Positions 48,161 to 59,530 of a stretch of DNA of 64,000 nucleotides are shown one piece after another (position 1 is the first letter of the stretch; the number at the start of each line of letters is the position of its first letter). The notes under the pieces were generated by a model, which saw only the letters and a list, made by a program, of their open reading frames with translations, ran no database searches and was not told the origin of the DNA. Source of the DNA: Hungatella sp. Lineage in GTDB: Bacteria; Bacillota; Clostridia; Lachnospirales; Lachnospiraceae. The position numbers were made by a program, and so were the translations under genes. The DNA is taken from NCBI GenBank assembly GCA_022795805.1, contig JAAWHK010000003.1, forward strand, positions 1 to 64,000, given 5' to 3'.

Positions 48161-49663
48161 TCACTTCATAGCCTCGTCAAAAATCTCCGCCAGCTCCTTC
48201 TGGTCTCCGTACTCAAACCCGATTCGCCCTTCATAGGAGACGGAGTCGCAGGAATCCGCAGCTACAAACATCTTAAGCGTCTCCCCGTCCTCCCTCACCA
48301 GGTCCAGCACGCCTGTGTAAGGACACCCGGACACTGCCTCCCGGCCCCTGACGGCTTCTCCCATAAGCCCGGCCAGAGCCTCCAGCTTCTCCGGCTCCGT
48401 GACCGTCTGAAAACCGGTCTCAAAGCTCCATGTGCCGTCCTCCCTCTCCGTCCGCCTGGGGAACTTAAGGGACGCCCTTGTAAGGGGCACGTCAAACCAT
48501 GTGTCCGTAAAGTCTCCGTAGTCCTGCCCTACAACCGCCTTTATCCTGTCCGCCGCAAAAGCAAAGGCCGGCTCATTATACTCCAGATACACTTTGTCCG
48601 ACTCATACGTCATCACCCAGCCTCTGCATTCCCTGCTCCCCAGAAATCTGTACACCTTCTCTCCCAGATGCAGGGAGGCTCCCGTGGTCCGGACGGAGGA
48701 ATCCCGTCCCCTGACCCACTTAAAGGCCTCATCCTCGCTGTCAAACTCCTGTCTCTCTGTCCCTTCCCTGTCTTCCAGCAGCGTCCTGACCTCCTCACAT
48801 TCCCTTTGGTCAAGGGCCATACAGCACTCATAGAGTCCCGACCAGAATGTAACGGTCTCCTCGTCCTGATAGAAGAAGGTCAAAGCCGGCACATCGCCGT
48901 CAAAGAAGGTCAGCCCCGGATGGTCTCTCATAAAATCCAGCTCCATCCTTCCGCCTTCCTCCAGCGCATTCATAAAATACCGGTCGTCGGGCACGTCACA
49001 GGGAATAAAACAGAACCTGTCCAGAGCCTCGGCCGTCTCCGGATCTCCGAAAATCTTCAGCGAATATTCCGGGATCTCATAGAGAACCGTCTCGCTGCCG
49101 TCCTCCTCATAATACCCGATCCGACACACCTGAGCCGTATATTCGGGACCGTCCACATAGCCCGTGGACAGGGAGTAAAACCCGTCATATCGGGGGGCGT
49201 CCTCCCGTCTCAGGGCCACATAGTACTCTCTCCCCTCCCCGTCGCTGCGCCCCGCCACCTCATAGTGGCCGGACAGCAGTTCTGTCAGCTCCTCCACCCG
49301 CCCGCGGGTCACAGGCTTCAGGGCAGGTGATTCCATATAGCTTTCCGCCGTCCTGGCATACTCCTCACACCCGCGAATCTCCTCCGGGCTCACCATATCC
49401 GGATTCTCAAACAGGAACAGGGCTCCTTCGGATGTCGCTTGGGCCTCTCCTGCCTCTGTCGTCCCGTCCGGAATCTCTCCCTCCGGGCTCTGTGCGCCTT
49501 CCTTACCGCCTTCCGATTCCGGCGATCCCCCGCCTGCCTCCGGGGTTTTCGCTCCGGCCTCTGTCATGGTCTCCTTTCCCTGACTCTCCGCCACGGGACT
49601 TTTACATCCCATGGCCCACACCAGCACAGCCGCTGCCAGCCCCATCGTCACATACCTTCTCAT
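48161..49663 (-). CDS. Lipoprotein of unknown function
   Basis: MRRYVTMGLAAAVLVWAMGCKSP lipobox; E/G/S-rich linker then globular domain. Confidence 0.7.
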   Translation of the reverse strand: MRRYVTMGLAAAVLVWAMGCKSPVAESQGKETMTEAGAKTPEAGGGSPESEGGKEGAQSPEGEIPDGTTEAGEAQATSEGALFLFENPDMVSPEEIRGCEEYARTAESYMESPALKPVTRGRVEELTELLSGHYEVAGRSDGEGREYYVALRREDAPRYDGFYSLSTGYVDGPEYTAQVCRIGYYEEDGSETVLYEIPEYSLKIFGDPETAEALDRFCFIPCDVPDDRYFMNALEEGGRMELDFMRDHPGLTFFDGDVPALTFFYQDEETVTFWSGLYECCMALDQRECEEVRTLLEDREGTERQEFDSEDEAFKWVRGRDSSVRTTGASLHLGEKVYRFLGSRECRGWVMTYESDKVYLEYNEPAFAFAADRIKAVVGQDYGDFTDTWFDVPLTRASLKFPRRTEREDGTWSFETGFQTVTEPEKLEALAGLMGEAVRGREAVSGCPYTGVLDLVREDGETLKMFVAADSCDSVSYEGRIGFEYGDQKELAEIFDEAMK

Positions 49664-49814
49664 TCTCTTCTCACCGTCCTTTACACACTCTTCTGCCTCT
49701 TTGTTCTTCCCTACATTCTACCACATCCTTCTATCCGTCCCCATGGGAATTTTCTTTCAAATTTATTAATCTTTCTGAAAAGTACGGGACAAATCCGGTT
49801 GGCCGGACATCAAA

Positions 49815-49862
49815 AAACCGGAACGGTCGTCAGCCCTATCGGCTCAATGACTGTTCCGGTTT
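49815..49862 (-). terminator. Rho-independent terminator downstream of pnp
   Basis: AAACCGGAACGGTCGT ... ATGACTGTTCCGGTTT with TTTTTT on minus strand. Confidence 0.85.
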
Positions 49863-49904
49863 CAAACACATCCATACCGTTTAACCGGCGGCGCCCCGGA
49901 GAAA

Positions 49905-52061
49905 CTATCTCTCCCCGCGGCCCTCGCGCCGTCTTTCCCGCTTCTCTTCTCCGCCCGCATCCTTTCCGGACAGATCCCCGGGTCTCATGCTCAGGTTCAC
50001 GCGGCCCATCTTGTCGATCTCCATGACCTTCACGGTCACTTCATCCCCGATGTTCACCACGTCCTCCACCTTGGCCACTCTCTTGTCAGACAGCTTGGAT
50101 ATATGCACCATGCCGTCCTTGTTGGGAGCCAGCTCCACGAAGGCGCCGAAGTTCATAATGCGGACCACCTTCCCCGTGTAGATCTGGCCGGCCTCGATGT
50201 CCGTGACTATGCTCTCGATAATCTGGATGGCCCTGGCGATCATATCCCTGTCCGTTCCGCACACGGAAACGCTGCCGTCGTCCTCGATATCGATCTTCAC
50301 GCCGGTCTCCTCGATGATCTTGTTGATCACCTTGCCCTGCTTTCCTACCACGTCGCCGATCTTCTGGGGATCAATGGTGATCTGCTCGATCTTGGGCGCG
50401 TATTTGTTCACTTCTTTTCTGGGCTCGGATATGGCAGGCTTCATGCAGGTGTCCATAATAAACATCCTGGCCTCTCTGCACCTGGCGATAGCGCCCTCCA
50501 CAATAGGTCTGGTGAGGCCGTGGATCTTAATATCCATCTGGATGGCGGTGATTCCATCCGTGGTTCCGGTTACCTTAAAATCCATATCCCCGAAGAAATC
50601 CTCCAGCCCCTGGATATCCGTGAGAAGCACGAACTCGTCGTCACTGTCCCCGGTCACCAGACCGCAGGAAATACCCGCCACCATCTTCTTTATGGGCACG
50701 CCTGCCGCCATAAGGGACATGCAGGAGGCACAGGTCGATGCCATGGATGTGGAGCCGTTGGACTCGAACGTCTCGGACACGGTCCGGATGGCATAGGGGA
50801 AATCCGCCTCGCTGGGCAGCACCGGGATAAGGGCCCTCTCCGCCAGCGCGCCGTGGCCGATCTCACGCCTTCCCGGCCCTCGGGACGGCTTTGTCTCGCC
50901 TACGGAGTAGGAGGGGAAATTGTAATGGTGCATATACCGCTTGCTCACCTCGTTCTCATCCAGCCCGTCCAGCTTCTGCTGCTCAGACAGAGGCGCCAGG
51001 GTACACACGTTGCAGATCTGGGTCTGGCCTCTGGTGAACATGGCGGAACCGTGAACCCTGGGGATCAGATCCACCTCTGCGGATAGATGACGGATCTGGG
51101 TCATCTCACGGCCGTCGGGACGCCTGCCGTCCTTTAAGATCATCTTGCGCACCGTCTTCTTCTGGTACTGATATACAGCCTCGGACAGCACCTCAAGCCA
51201 CTCCTCTTTGTCGGCAAACTGCTGGGAAAGCTTCTCCGTGACGGCACGGATATTCTCCTCCCTGGTCTGCTTGTCGTCCGTAAACACTGCCTCCTCCATC
51301 TCGGCGGGGGGCACGATCTCCCTGATGGCGGCAAACAGCTCCTCCGGGATGGCGCAGCTGGTGTAGCTGTGCTTCTCCCGTCCCACTTCGGCCACAATCG
51401 TATCAATAAAGGCGATGATCTCCTGGTTCACCTCGTGAGCCTTGTAGATCGCCTCGATCATCTTATCCTCAGGAACCTCGTTGGCTCCGGCCTCGATCAT
51501 GATCACCTTCTCCCTGGTGGATGCAACGGTCAGGTTCAAATCGCCCACCTTCCACTGCTCCTGGGAAGGATTCAGAACAAACCGGCCGTCAATCATGCCC
51601 ACCTGGGTCATGGCGCAGGGGCCGTCAAAGGGAATATCCGATATGGACGCGGCAATGGCGGCTCCCAGCATGGCCACCAGCTCAGGGCGGCACTCCCGGT
51701 CCACGCTCATAACCATATTGTTCAGAGTAACGTCGTTGCGGTAATCCTTGGGAAACAGAGGACGCATGGGGCGGTCGATGACGCGGCTGGTGAGAACCGC
51801 ATTCTCACTGGCCTTGCCCTCCCTCCGGTTAAATCCTCCCGGTATCTTTCCCACTGCGTACAGCTTCTCCTCATACTCAACGCTCAAGGGGAAGAAATCA
51901 ATCCCCTCCCTGGGCTCCTTGGACGCAGTGGCGGTGCTCAGCACCGTCGTCTCGCCGTAGTGCATAAAGGCCGCGCCGTTGGCCTGTTTCGCCACTCTGC
52001 CCACATCCACGGTCAGAGTCCTTCCGGCCAGCTCCATTGAAAAACTTTTGTACATGTTCAA
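49905..52061 (-). CDS. pnp: Polyribonucleotide nucleotidyltransferase
   Basis: MELAGRTLTVDVGRVAKQANGAAFMHYGETTVLSTATASKEPREGIDFFPLSVEYEEKLYAVGKIPGGFNRREG; KH and S1 domains. Confidence 0.97.
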   Translation of the reverse strand: MNMYKSFSMELAGRTLTVDVGRVAKQANGAAFMHYGETTVLSTATASKEPREGIDFFPLSVEYEEKLYAVGKIPGGFNRREGKASENAVLTSRVIDRPMRPLFPKDYRNDVTLNNMVMSVDRECRPELVAMLGAAIAASISDIPFDGPCAMTQVGMIDGRFVLNPSQEQWKVGDLNLTVASTREKVIMIEAGANEVPEDKMIEAIYKAHEVNQEIIAFIDTIVAEVGREKHSYTSCAIPEELFAAIREIVPPAEMEEAVFTDDKQTREENIRAVTEKLSQQFADKEEWLEVLSEAVYQYQKKTVRKMILKDGRRPDGREMTQIRHLSAEVDLIPRVHGSAMFTRGQTQICNVCTLAPLSEQQKLDGLDENEVSKRYMHHYNFPSYSVGETKPSRGPGRREIGHGALAERALIPVLPSEADFPYAIRTVSETFESNGSTSMASTCASCMSLMAAGVPIKKMVAGISCGLVTGDSDDEFVLLTDIQGLEDFFGDMDFKVTGTTDGITAIQMDIKIHGLTRPIVEGAIARCREARMFIMDTCMKPAISEPRKEVNKYAPKIEQITIDPQKIGDVVGKQGKVINKIIEETGVKIDIEDDGSVSVCGTDRDMIARAIQIIESIVTDIEAGQIYTGKVVRIMNFGAFVELAPNKDGMVHISKLSDKRVAKVEDVVNIGDEVTVKVMEIDKMGRVNLSMRPGDLSGKDAGGEEKRERRREGRGER

Positions 52062-52189
52062 TCTCCTTTTTTATTATACTTTATATATTCAGCGGAAGAA
52101 GCCGAAACTACTGAAAAACACACCGCAGCCTCCGGCGGTATCCTTTTCAGCGGTCTCGGATTAAATCTTCCGCCTTCCATACGAAAGAT

Positions 52190-52220
52190 AGGGTGGAATC
52201 CCTTCCACCCTAATAAACGC
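52190..52220 (-). promoter_or_regulatory. Intercistronic hairpins between rpsO and pnp
   Basis: AGGGTGGAA-tccc-TTCCACCCT and an adjoining AATAAACG-cgc-CGTTTATT palindrome. Confidence 0.6.
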
Positions 52221-52225
52221 GCCGT

Positions 52226-52492
52226 TTATTTTCTGATTCCAAGTTTCTCGATAAGGGTACGGTATCCCTCCAGATCCGTCTTCTTCAGATAGTCCAAAAG
52301 GCCTCTCCTCTGTCCTACCATCTTGAGAAGTCCTCTCCTGGAGTGGTGATCCTTCTGGTTCTTCTTCAGATGCTCGGTCAGCTCTGTGATCCTCGCGGTG
52401 AGAATCGCGATCTGAACTTCCGGTGAACCTGTGTCGCCAGGCTTTCTGCCATACTTAGCGACAATCTCTGCCTTCTTTTCCTTCGAAATCAT
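52226..52492 (-). CDS. rpsO: 30S ribosomal protein S15
   Basis: [71 protein letters not shown]. Confidence 0.97.
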   Translation of the reverse strand: MISKEKKAEIVAKYGRKPGDTGSPEVQIAILTARITELTEHLKKNQKDHHSRRGLLKMVGQRRGLLDYLKKTDLEGYRTLIEKLGIRK

Positions 52493-52583
52493 GGTAAATC
52501 CTCCTGTTCTGTTCTTACCGCGGACTAAGTGACCGGTTGGAGTATCCAAAAACTGAGTCCCGGCGTTTTCATACCGATTAATC

Positions 52584-53525
52584 TTAGCACAATGCCTTTT
52601 CCTTGTCAAGATAGGAAAGGCCATATTCTTTGTCCCTCTCAAGCTGCTGTCTCAGCTGTTCCAGGGAATCAAATTTCTGTTCCGGCCGCTCGTAATTTAA
52701 AAGCTGCACCTCAATGGTTTTTCCGTACAGGTCGCTGTTCAGGCCGAAGATATACGTCTCCACCCCCACGAAGGAGTCCTTCTCCACCGTAGGCTTTCTT
52801 CCGATATTGGTAATGCCGCCGTATACACCCTCATCCGTCACCACCCTGGACACATACACCCCGAAGGGGGGAAGGAATTTTTCCTCGGGCGGAATCAGGT
52901 TGACCGTGGGAAAGCCCAGCACAGGCCCTCCTACGTGGTTGCCGTGGACCACCGTCCCGTGAATGGCGTAGGGTTCTCCCAGAAGAAGAGCCGCCTTCTC
53001 CATGCATCCCTTGGCCAGCTCCTCCTTGATGTAGGTGCTGCTGATATCCCGCGACGCATCCCGCTCTTTCGTGACCACCTCCAGCTCATATCCGTATCTG
53101 GAGGACATCTCCCGCAAAAAAGCGGCATTCCCGGAACGCTTATATCCGAAACCGCAGTCCGTTCCCACCACGATGGCCCTGGCGTTCATCTTGCCTATGA
53201 GAATCTCTCTGAGAAACTCCTGGGCCGAAAGGTGGATTACATCGCTGGTAAAGGGGTATTCCGCCAGATAGTCGATCCCCATCTTTGCCATATTGTTTCG
53301 TCTCTCCTGGTTGGTGGTGATCACCTGCTGTACCGTTCCCGCGATCCTTGAGGCAGGCGCCGCGTCAAAGGTAAACACCGCCGTCCTGTATCCCCGGCGC
53401 TCCTTAAATTCCAGCATACGGCTCAAAAGTTTCTGGTGCCCCTTGTGGCGGCCGTCAAATTTTCCGATGGTCACCACCGTAGGCTCCTCTATCTTAAAAT
53501 CGGTTCTGCCTGTGAAACACTTCAT
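52584..53525 (-). CDS. ribF: Bifunctional riboflavin kinase/FAD synthetase
   Basis: [47 protein letters not shown]. Confidence 0.95.
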   Translation of the reverse strand: MKCFTGRTDFKIEEPTVVTIGKFDGRHKGHQKLLSRMLEFKERRGYRTAVFTFDAAPASRIAGTVQQVITTNQERRNNMAKMGIDYLAEYPFTSDVIHLSAQEFLREILIGKMNARAIVVGTDCGFGYKRSGNAAFLREMSSRYGYELEVVTKERDASRDISSTYIKEELAKGCMEKAALLLGEPYAIHGTVVHGNHVGGPVLGFPTVNLIPPEEKFLPPFGVYVSRVVTDEGVYGGITNIGRKPTVEKDSFVGVETYIFGLNSDLYGKTIEVQLLNYERPEQKFDSLEQLRQQLERDKEYGLSYLDKEKALC

Positions 53526-53531
53526 CCTTTT

Positions 53532-54446
53532 TTATCCTCCCAGGAACATTTTCCGCGGCGCAAAACGCCTTCTCTCCTGCTCCCACTGATATATTCCCAT
53601 AAAATTTCCCCCGCTGTCATAGATCCGCAGGCAGGACATATCCTGCACCCTGTCAATGTCACAGCGCACATGCTCCGCCTTCAGGGGATTTCCGTTATGT
53701 ACCAGCCCGTCCTGCTCCTGCTTCACCACGGCCTCCGGGTAATCGCCGAACATGGCCTCGATCGGGACAATGCAATCCCCCAGAAGCCCCTGGCCGTTAA
53801 GATGCTCAATCTCCTCCAGGGTCAGGCTGTCCTTAAGCTCAAACCGCTCCACCCGGGTGCGCACCAGGGCCTCCATGCATCCTCCGCACCCCAGCCTCTC
53901 CCCGATATCGTGGCACAGAGTCCGTATATAGGTGCCCTTGGAACAGCAGACCTTCATGGTGACTCTGGGCAGCTTTATGTGTTCGATCTCTATGTCGTAG
54001 ATGGTCACCTGCCTGGGCTCCCGCTCCACCGTCCTGCCAGATCTCGCCAGCTCATAGAGTTTCTTTCCGTTGACCTTCAGGGCCGAATACATGGGAGGAA
54101 TCTGGGCGTAATCGCCTACGAATCCCAGAATGGCTGCCTGCGCCTTATCCCGGTCGACGCCGTAATCCTCAAGGGAGCACTCCCTTAACACGGCGCCCCA
54201 TACGTCCTGGGTATCTGTCTCTCTGCCCAGAAGCAGTACGGCGCGGTAGGTTTTCCTCTTATCGGTCAGCATATCGCAGAGGCGGGTGGCCCTGCCCAGG
54301 CACACGGGAAGTACGCCCTCCGCCTCCGGGTCCAGGGTTCCCGTGTGGCCTATCTTCTTCTGTCTCAGGATCCCTCTCAGCCGGGCCACCACATCGTGGG
54401 ACGTGTAGCCTCTCTCCTTATATACATTGATAACGCCGTCAATCAT
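53532..54446 (-). CDS. truB: tRNA pseudouridine(55) synthase
   Basis: MIDGVINVYKERGYTSHDVVARLRGILRQKKIGHTGTLDPEAEGVLPVCLGRATRL. Confidence 0.96.
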   Translation of the reverse strand: MIDGVINVYKERGYTSHDVVARLRGILRQKKIGHTGTLDPEAEGVLPVCLGRATRLCDMLTDKRKTYRAVLLLGRETDTQDVWGAVLRECSLEDYGVDRDKAQAAILGFVGDYAQIPPMYSALKVNGKKLYELARSGRTVEREPRQVTIYDIEIEHIKLPRVTMKVCCSKGTYIRTLCHDIGERLGCGGCMEALVRTRVERFELKDSLTLEEIEHLNGQGLLGDCIVPIEAMFGDYPEAVVKQEQDGLVHNGNPLKAEHVRCDIDRVQDMSCLRIYDSGGNFMGIYQWEQERRRFAPRKMFLGG

Positions 54447-55404
54447 TCTCACTCCCCGCAAGCAGCTGCTTCTCGATATGGCCCGACAGGTTATTCACCA
54501 CGTCGTGGATGCTTCCGGACATGGTACATCCCGCCGCGCGTACGTGGCCGCCGCCACCGAAATAGGCCGCAATCCGGCTCACGTCAACCACCCGGTTGGA
54601 GCGCATGCTTACCTTATACACATGGGTGTCCATCTCGTACATAAAGATGGCACACTCCACCCCGTCGATGGTCCGCAGCTGATCCACGATCCCGTCCAGG
54701 TCCTTGGGCCCCACCCCGTAAAACTCCATATCCTGGCTTTTCACGACGGTGAAAATACACTGCCCCTCCGAAAAACGGATGCATTCCATCAGGGCTCTGC
54801 CCAGAATCTGACTCTGAAGGTACGTCTTCCTGAAAAAGCTTTCATCTATAATCCTGGTAAAATCAATCCCCGTCTCCATCAGTTTTCCGGCGATCTCCAT
54901 GGTCTTTGCTGATGTACAGCTGTAGCGGAACACTCCCGTGTCATGGATAATCCCCGTATAAAGACACGCGGCAGTCTCTCTGTCTATGAGAGCCTTATCC
55001 AGCTGCCCGTAGAGCACCTCCGCCGTGGAGCTGGCTCCCGGTACAACCACGTTCTCCCCGGCGTAGCCTCTGTTGGTCACATGGTGATCCACACAGATGC
55101 TGGCGCCGGCCCTCTCCAGATACACCTCAAACTCTCCCAGACGCTCCCTGTCGCTGCAGTCCAGGCAGATGCACAGATCAAAGACCTCGTCCCCCACCGT
55201 ATCCTGTATCCGATCATAGCCGTCCAGATAAGAAAACTTCTCCGGCACATTCTTAAGGCGAACCGAAACGTCAGCCGCCTCTCTCCTTTTCTTCGCATAT
55301 CGATACATGGCCAGGCAGGAACCCGCACAGTCCCCATCCGGATTAACATGGCCCAGAATCACAATCGACGCCGCCGTATCCAGCATCTGATCCAGTTTCG
55401 TCAT
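54439..55404 (-). CDS. nrnA: DHH-family phosphoesterase / NrnA-like oligoribonuclease-pAp phosphatase
   Basis: IVILGHVNPDGDCAGSCLAMY..CLDCSDRERLG..CVDHHVTN..YFGGGGHVRAAG. Confidence 0.92.
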   Translation of the reverse strand: MTKLDQMLDTAASIVILGHVNPDGDCAGSCLAMYRYAKKRREAADVSVRLKNVPEKFSYLDGYDRIQDTVGDEVFDLCICLDCSDRERLGEFEVYLERAGASICVDHHVTNRGYAGENVVVPGASSTAEVLYGQLDKALIDRETAACLYTGIIHDTGVFRYSCTSAKTMEIAGKLMETGIDFTRIIDESFFRKTYLQSQILGRALMECIRFSEGQCIFTVVKSQDMEFYGVGPKDLDGIVDQLRTIDGVECAIFMYEMDTHVYKVSMRSNRVVDVSRIAAYFGGGGHVRAAGCTMSGSIHDVVNNLSGHIEKQLLAGSEND

Positions 55405-55451
55405 ACAATCCCTCTCCCTTTTTGCCATTTTCAAATACTTATCCGCTCCTT

Positions 55452-55871
55452 CTACTCTTCCGGTTCATCCCACCAGTCCTCACTGTCCTGGTCCTCCTCC
55501 GGCTCCCGGCTCTTCATATCCTGGGTCACGTCGTCGATCAGGCGTGTCATGTGGACCCCATACTCAATGGACTGGTCGAGAATAAACTTCAGTTCCGGGG
55601 TGTTCCTCAGATTCACCCGCCGCGCCAGTTCCCTGCGGATAAATCCCACTGCCCGCTTAAGCCCATCCAGCGCCGCGCCGGCAGCCTCCTGGCTGCCGAG
55701 AACGCTGACGTACGCTTTGCAGTATTTCAGATCCGGGCTCACTTCCACGGACACCACCGAAACCATAATATTGTTCAATGCCGGATCCTTCACTTCCGTG
55801 CGGATGATCTCGCTTAACTCCCTCTGCACTTCCATGTTGATCCTTGTATTTTTAACACTGTTTTTTCGCAT
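55452..55871 (-). CDS. rbfA: Ribosome-binding factor A
   Basis: RINMEVQRELSEIIRTEVKDPALNNIMVSVVSVEVSPDLKYCKAYVSVLG. Confidence 0.95.
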   Translation of the reverse strand: MRKNSVKNTRINMEVQRELSEIIRTEVKDPALNNIMVSVVSVEVSPDLKYCKAYVSVLGSQEAAGAALDGLKRAVGFIRRELARRVNLRNTPELKFILDQSIEYGVHMTRLIDDVTQDMKSREPEEDQDSEDWWDEPEE

Positions 55872-55887
55872 AAACTTCCTTTCTTTC

Positions 55888-58800
55888 CTAGCGGGGCACC
55901 TCCACCATGGCGTAAGCCTCGATCATGTCGTCCTCCTGAAGGTCGTTGAACTTCTCAAACACCAGACCGCACTCGTAGCCTGTGGCCACCTCCTTCACGT
56001 CGTCCTTGAAACGGCGCAGGGAAGCCAGGGCGCCCTCGAAGATCTGTTCCCCGTCCCTGGTGATGCGGACGGAACATCCTCTCTGGAACTTGCCGTCCAG
56101 CACGTAGGAACCGGCAATCGTGCCTACGCCGGAGGCCTTAAATGTCTGACGCACAACGGCGTGGCCGATAATCTTCTCCTCGAAGATGGGATCCAGCATC
56201 CCCTTCATGGCTGCCTCCACATCCTCGATGGCCTGATAGATCACCTTGTACAGCCTTAAATCCACCTTCTCCTGCTCTGCCACAGACTTGGCCGTGGCGT
56301 CAGGCCTTACGTTGAAACCGATGATGATGGCGTTGGATGCGGAAGCCAGGGACACGTCGGACTCGTTGATGGCGCCCACTCCGCCGTGGATCACCTTCAC
56401 CATGACCTCCTCGTTGGACAGCTTCAAAAGGCTCTGCTTCACTGCCTCCACGGATCCCTGTACATCGGCCTTGACGATGATCGGCAGTTCCTTTACATTG
56501 CCCGCCTTGATCTGGCTGAACAGATCGTCCAGGGACAGTTTCGCCTTGGTATCCTCAAGAAGCTTGTTTTTGCCCTCGGAGATAAAGGTCTCCGCAAAGC
56601 TTCTGGCCTCCTTCTCGCTGGCGCTTACCACGAACACCTCTCCCGCGTTGGGTACGCCGTTGAGTCCCAGAATCTCCACCGGTGTGGAAGGCGTGGCCTC
56701 CTTCACTCGGCGGCCCTTGTCGTCCATCATGGCACGGACTTTGCCGAAGCATGCCCCGGCTGCGATGTTGTCCCCGATGCGCAGCGTACCCTTCTGTACC
56801 AGAACGGTGGCCACAGGTCCTTTTCCCTTATCCAGCTCCGCCTCGATCACCAGTCCGCGGGCCTTTCGGTTTGGATTGGCCTTCAGCTCCTTCACCTCGG
56901 ATGCCAGGATAATCATCTCCAGAAGTTCCGGAATCCCCTCCTTGGTGTGGGCAGACACCGGCACAAAGATGGTGCTTCCGCCCCAGTCCTCCGGAATCAG
57001 CTCATATTCGGACAGCTCCTGCTTCACCCGCTCCACATTGGCGCTGGGTTTATCGATCTTATTGATGGCCACAATGATCTCCACGTCTGCTGCCTTGGCA
57101 TGGTTAATGGCCTCTACGGTCTGGGGCATAACGCCGTCGTCCGCCGCCACAACCAGCACGGCGATGTCCGTAGACTGGGCGCCTCTCATACGCATGGCAG
57201 TGAATGCCTCGTGTCCGGGGGTATCCAAAAAGGTGATCTTCTCCCCGTTGATCTCAACCACATAAGCGCCGATATGCTGGGTGATTCCGCCTGCCTCCCG
57301 GGCCGTCACATTGGTCTCCCGGATGGCGTCCAGAAGGGAGGTTTTTCCGTGATCTACATGGCCCATAACACAGACTACCGGCGGCCTGGATTCCATGTCG
57401 TCCACGCTCTCCTCCTCCTCCCGGAGAAGCTCCTCGATGACGTCGACTTTCTCTTCCTTCTCACAGAGGACGTCGTATTCCATGGCGATCTCCTCCGCTT
57501 TCTCGTAGTCGATCTCCTGGTTCACGGTAACAATGGTCCCCTTCATAAACAGTTTCTTGATAATCGCCGACGGCTGCAGCTTCATCTTGTCCGCCAGCTC
57601 CTTGATGGTGAGCACTTCCGGGATGGTGATAACCTTGATAGTCTCCTCCACCTTCTCCACCGCGCTCTTCTGGGGCATAATAAACGGATGTTTGGACACC
57701 TTGCCCTTTGTTCTCGGTCCGTCCTCCGTCATATTCTTCTTGTCGTATTTATCGTTCTTGTAGGCATTCTTGTTGCCTCTGTTGCTCTGAGGCTTCGTAG
57801 CGATAGGCGTGTCGAAGGACTTGGAAATGTCCTTCTGTCCCGGCCTTCCTCCCTGAACACGGCCTCCCTGGCCCTGAGGACGGTTCCCGTCACGGCCCTG
57901 GAATCCGCCTGGACGGCCCCCGTCGCGGCCCTGAAATCCGCCTGGACGGCCGTCACGGTTCTGGAATCCGCCCGGACGGTTTCCGTCGCGGCCGCCCTGA
58001 TAGCCCTGGCCCTGGGGACGCCCGTCGCGGCCCTGATAGCCTCCCTGACGGCCTCCGTCACGGTTGCCCTGGTAACCCTGCCCCTGGGGACGACTTCCGT
58101 CGCGGCCCTGATAGCCTCCCTGACGGCCTCCGTCGCGGCCGCCCTGGTAACCCTGGCCCTGGGGACGCCCGTCGCGGCCCTGATAGCCTCCCTGACGGCC
58201 TCCGTCACGGCTGCCCTGGTAACCCTGCCCCTGGGGACGGTTCCCGTCGCGGCCCTGATAGCCTCCCGTGCGGCCGTTATCCCGGCCGCCCTGATATCTC
58301 TGATTCCTTCCGTCACGGCTGCCCTGGCCCTGAGGACGGCTTCCGTCACGGCTCGGCTGACCTGCCTGGCCGGACTGCTGGAAACGGCCGCCCTGCTGGT
58401 TCTGCCCCTGTGACCTGGAACCGTCACGGAAACCGGATGCCGGCTGGGTCTGACCCTGGGCATTCTGGGAACCGGAAGTCTGTACCTGACCTGAGCCGTC
58501 CTGAACGCGCGCAGTCTGGGCTGCCTGTGACTGTCCCGGCGCTGCCTGAGGACGTGAGGTCTGAGGCTGCTGGCTCTGGTCCGCTCCGCCCTGGGGACGC
58601 ACGGTCTGCACCGGCTGGCCCTGACCCGGTCTGGCCTGAGGACGCACGGTCTGGGGCTGCTGGCCCTGACCCGCCCCGCCCTGGGGACGCACGGTCTGGG
58701 GCTGCTGGCCCTGACCTGCCCCGCCCTGGGGACGTACGGTCTGGGGCTGCTGACCCTGATCTGCCCCGCCCTGGGGACGTACGGTCTGTACCGGCGGAGT

Positions 58801-59205
58801 CTGGGTGCGGCTGCCCGGCTGCGGCTGGCCCTGTGTTCTGGTTCCCTGACCCGGCTGACCCTGGGCGCGGTTTCCGCCCTGCATGGCCCTGGGACCTGCG
58901 TTTCTCATGGTCTGTGAATTCTGCGGCCGGTACACGGCCGTGATTTTCTTCTTAGGCGGCTCCGGGGATGCTGCCGGCTGAGCCGGCGTCCTTACCGCCC
59001 CTGCTGCCTGCGCCGCGGCAGGCGCCGGGGACTGGGAAGCCGTCTTCTGCGGCTGCCCGGCTCCCACCGCTTTCTTTACCACCTGAATGTGCTCCTCCGT
59101 CACGTTGGACGAATGGCTCTTTATCTCTATATTATTTTTCTGCAAAATATCCAACACCTCTTTGCTGGTCTTGCCCAGCTCCTTTGCAAGCTCATTGACT
59201 CTCAT
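55888..59205 (-). CDS. infB: Translation initiation factor IF-2 with long repetitive RG/Q-rich N-terminal region
   Basis: [66 protein letters not shown]. Confidence 0.97.
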   Translation of the reverse strand: MRVNELAKELGKTSKEVLDILQKNNIEIKSHSSNVTEEHIQVVKKAVGAGQPQKTASQSPAPAAAQAAGAVRTPAQPAASPEPPKKKITAVYRPQNSQTMRNAGPRAMQGGNRAQGQPGQGTRTQGQPQPGSRTQTPPVQTVRPQGGADQGQQPQTVRPQGGAGQGQQPQTVRPQGGAGQGQQPQTVRPQARPGQGQPVQTVRPQGGADQSQQPQTSRPQAAPGQSQAAQTARVQDGSGQVQTSGSQNAQGQTQPASGFRDGSRSQGQNQQGGRFQQSGQAGQPSRDGSRPQGQGSRDGRNQRYQGGRDNGRTGGYQGRDGNRPQGQGYQGSRDGGRQGGYQGRDGRPQGQGYQGGRDGGRQGGYQGRDGSRPQGQGYQGNRDGGRQGGYQGRDGRPQGQGYQGGRDGNRPGGFQNRDGRPGGFQGRDGGRPGGFQGRDGNRPQGQGGRVQGGRPGQKDISKSFDTPIATKPQSNRGNKNAYKNDKYDKKNMTEDGPRTKGKVSKHPFIMPQKSAVEKVEETIKVITIPEVLTIKELADKMKLQPSAIIKKLFMKGTIVTVNQEIDYEKAEEIAMEYDVLCEKEEKVDVIEELLREEEESVDDMESRPPVVCVMGHVDHGKTSLLDAIRETNVTAREAGGITQHIGAYVVEINGEKITFLDTPGHEAFTAMRMRGAQSTDIAVLVVAADDGVMPQTVEAINHAKAADVEIIVAINKIDKPSANVERVKQELSEYELIPEDWGGSTIFVPVSAHTKEGIPELLEMIILASEVKELKANPNRKARGLVIEAELDKGKGPVATVLVQKGTLRIGDNIAAGACFGKVRAMMDDKGRRVKEATPSTPVEILGLNGVPNAGEVFVVSASEKEARSFAETFISEGKNKLLEDTKAKLSLDDLFSQIKAGNVKELPIIVKADVQGSVEAVKQSLLKLSNEEVMVKVIHGGVGAINESDVSLASASNAIIIGFNVRPDATAKSVAEQEKVDLRLYKVIYQAIEDVEAAMKGMLDPIFEEKIIGHAVVRQTFKASGVGTIAGSYVLDGKFQRGCSVRITRDGEQIFEGALASLRRFKDDVKEVATGYECGLVFEKFNDLQEDDMIEAYAMVEVPR
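57880..58300. repeat. In-frame tandem repeats (alternating 75/72 bp) within infB
   Basis: CTGATAGCCTCCCTGACGGCCTCC-type motif begins at 58033, 58108, 58180 (and CTGATAGCCTCC at 58255); encodes [25 protein letters not shown]. Confidence 0.9.
58591..58800. repeat. In-frame 45-bp tandem repeat within infB (~5 copies)
   Basis: CTGGGGACG(C/T)ACGGTCTG-type unit starts at 58591, 58636, 58681, 58726, 58771; encodes [15 protein letters not shown]. Confidence 0.92.
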
Positions 59206-59530
59206 ACTTACTACCTCCGTTAATATTCATTTGTTTTACCATTGCCCTCGCGAATCCTTCATCCAGTATGGCCAGAGATGCCCGCATCTCCTTGCCCATA
59301 TGGCGACCCAATTCGTCCTTCATACCAAACATACAGATTGGAACCTGATAGTAAGTACACATATTGGAAAATTTCTTTTTGGTGTTGTCGGAGGCCTCCT
59401 CCGCCACAATCACCAGATATGCTTTCCCGCTCTTTACCGCTCTCTCCGTGGAGAACTCGCCGCTGACGGTCTTTCCCGCCTTCGTGGCCAATCCGATCAG
59501 GTTCAGAACCCGCTTTCTATCGTCCAACAA
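59192..59530 (-). CDS. L7Ae-family ribosomal-like protein (YlxQ)
   Basis: [53 protein letters not shown]. Confidence 0.93.
   Translation of the reverse strand: MLDDRKRVLNLIGLATKAGKTVSGEFSTERAVKSGKAYLVIVAEEASDNTKKKFSNMCTYYQVPICMFGMKDELGRHMGKEMRASLAILDEGFARAMVKQMNINGGSKYESQ

Noticed and set aside
48029-49330. 433-aa + strand ORF
   Set aside because: Antisense to the lipoprotein gene; no RBS or domain evidence.
56386-58413. 675-aa + strand ORF and other frames over infB
   Set aside because: Antisense to IF-2; the repeats keep several frames open and generate artificial TASVTAALV-type repeats.
58591-58800. CRISPR-like regular spacing
   Set aside because: Units are contiguous, in frame with infB and have no unique spacers; a coding tandem repeat, not CRISPR.
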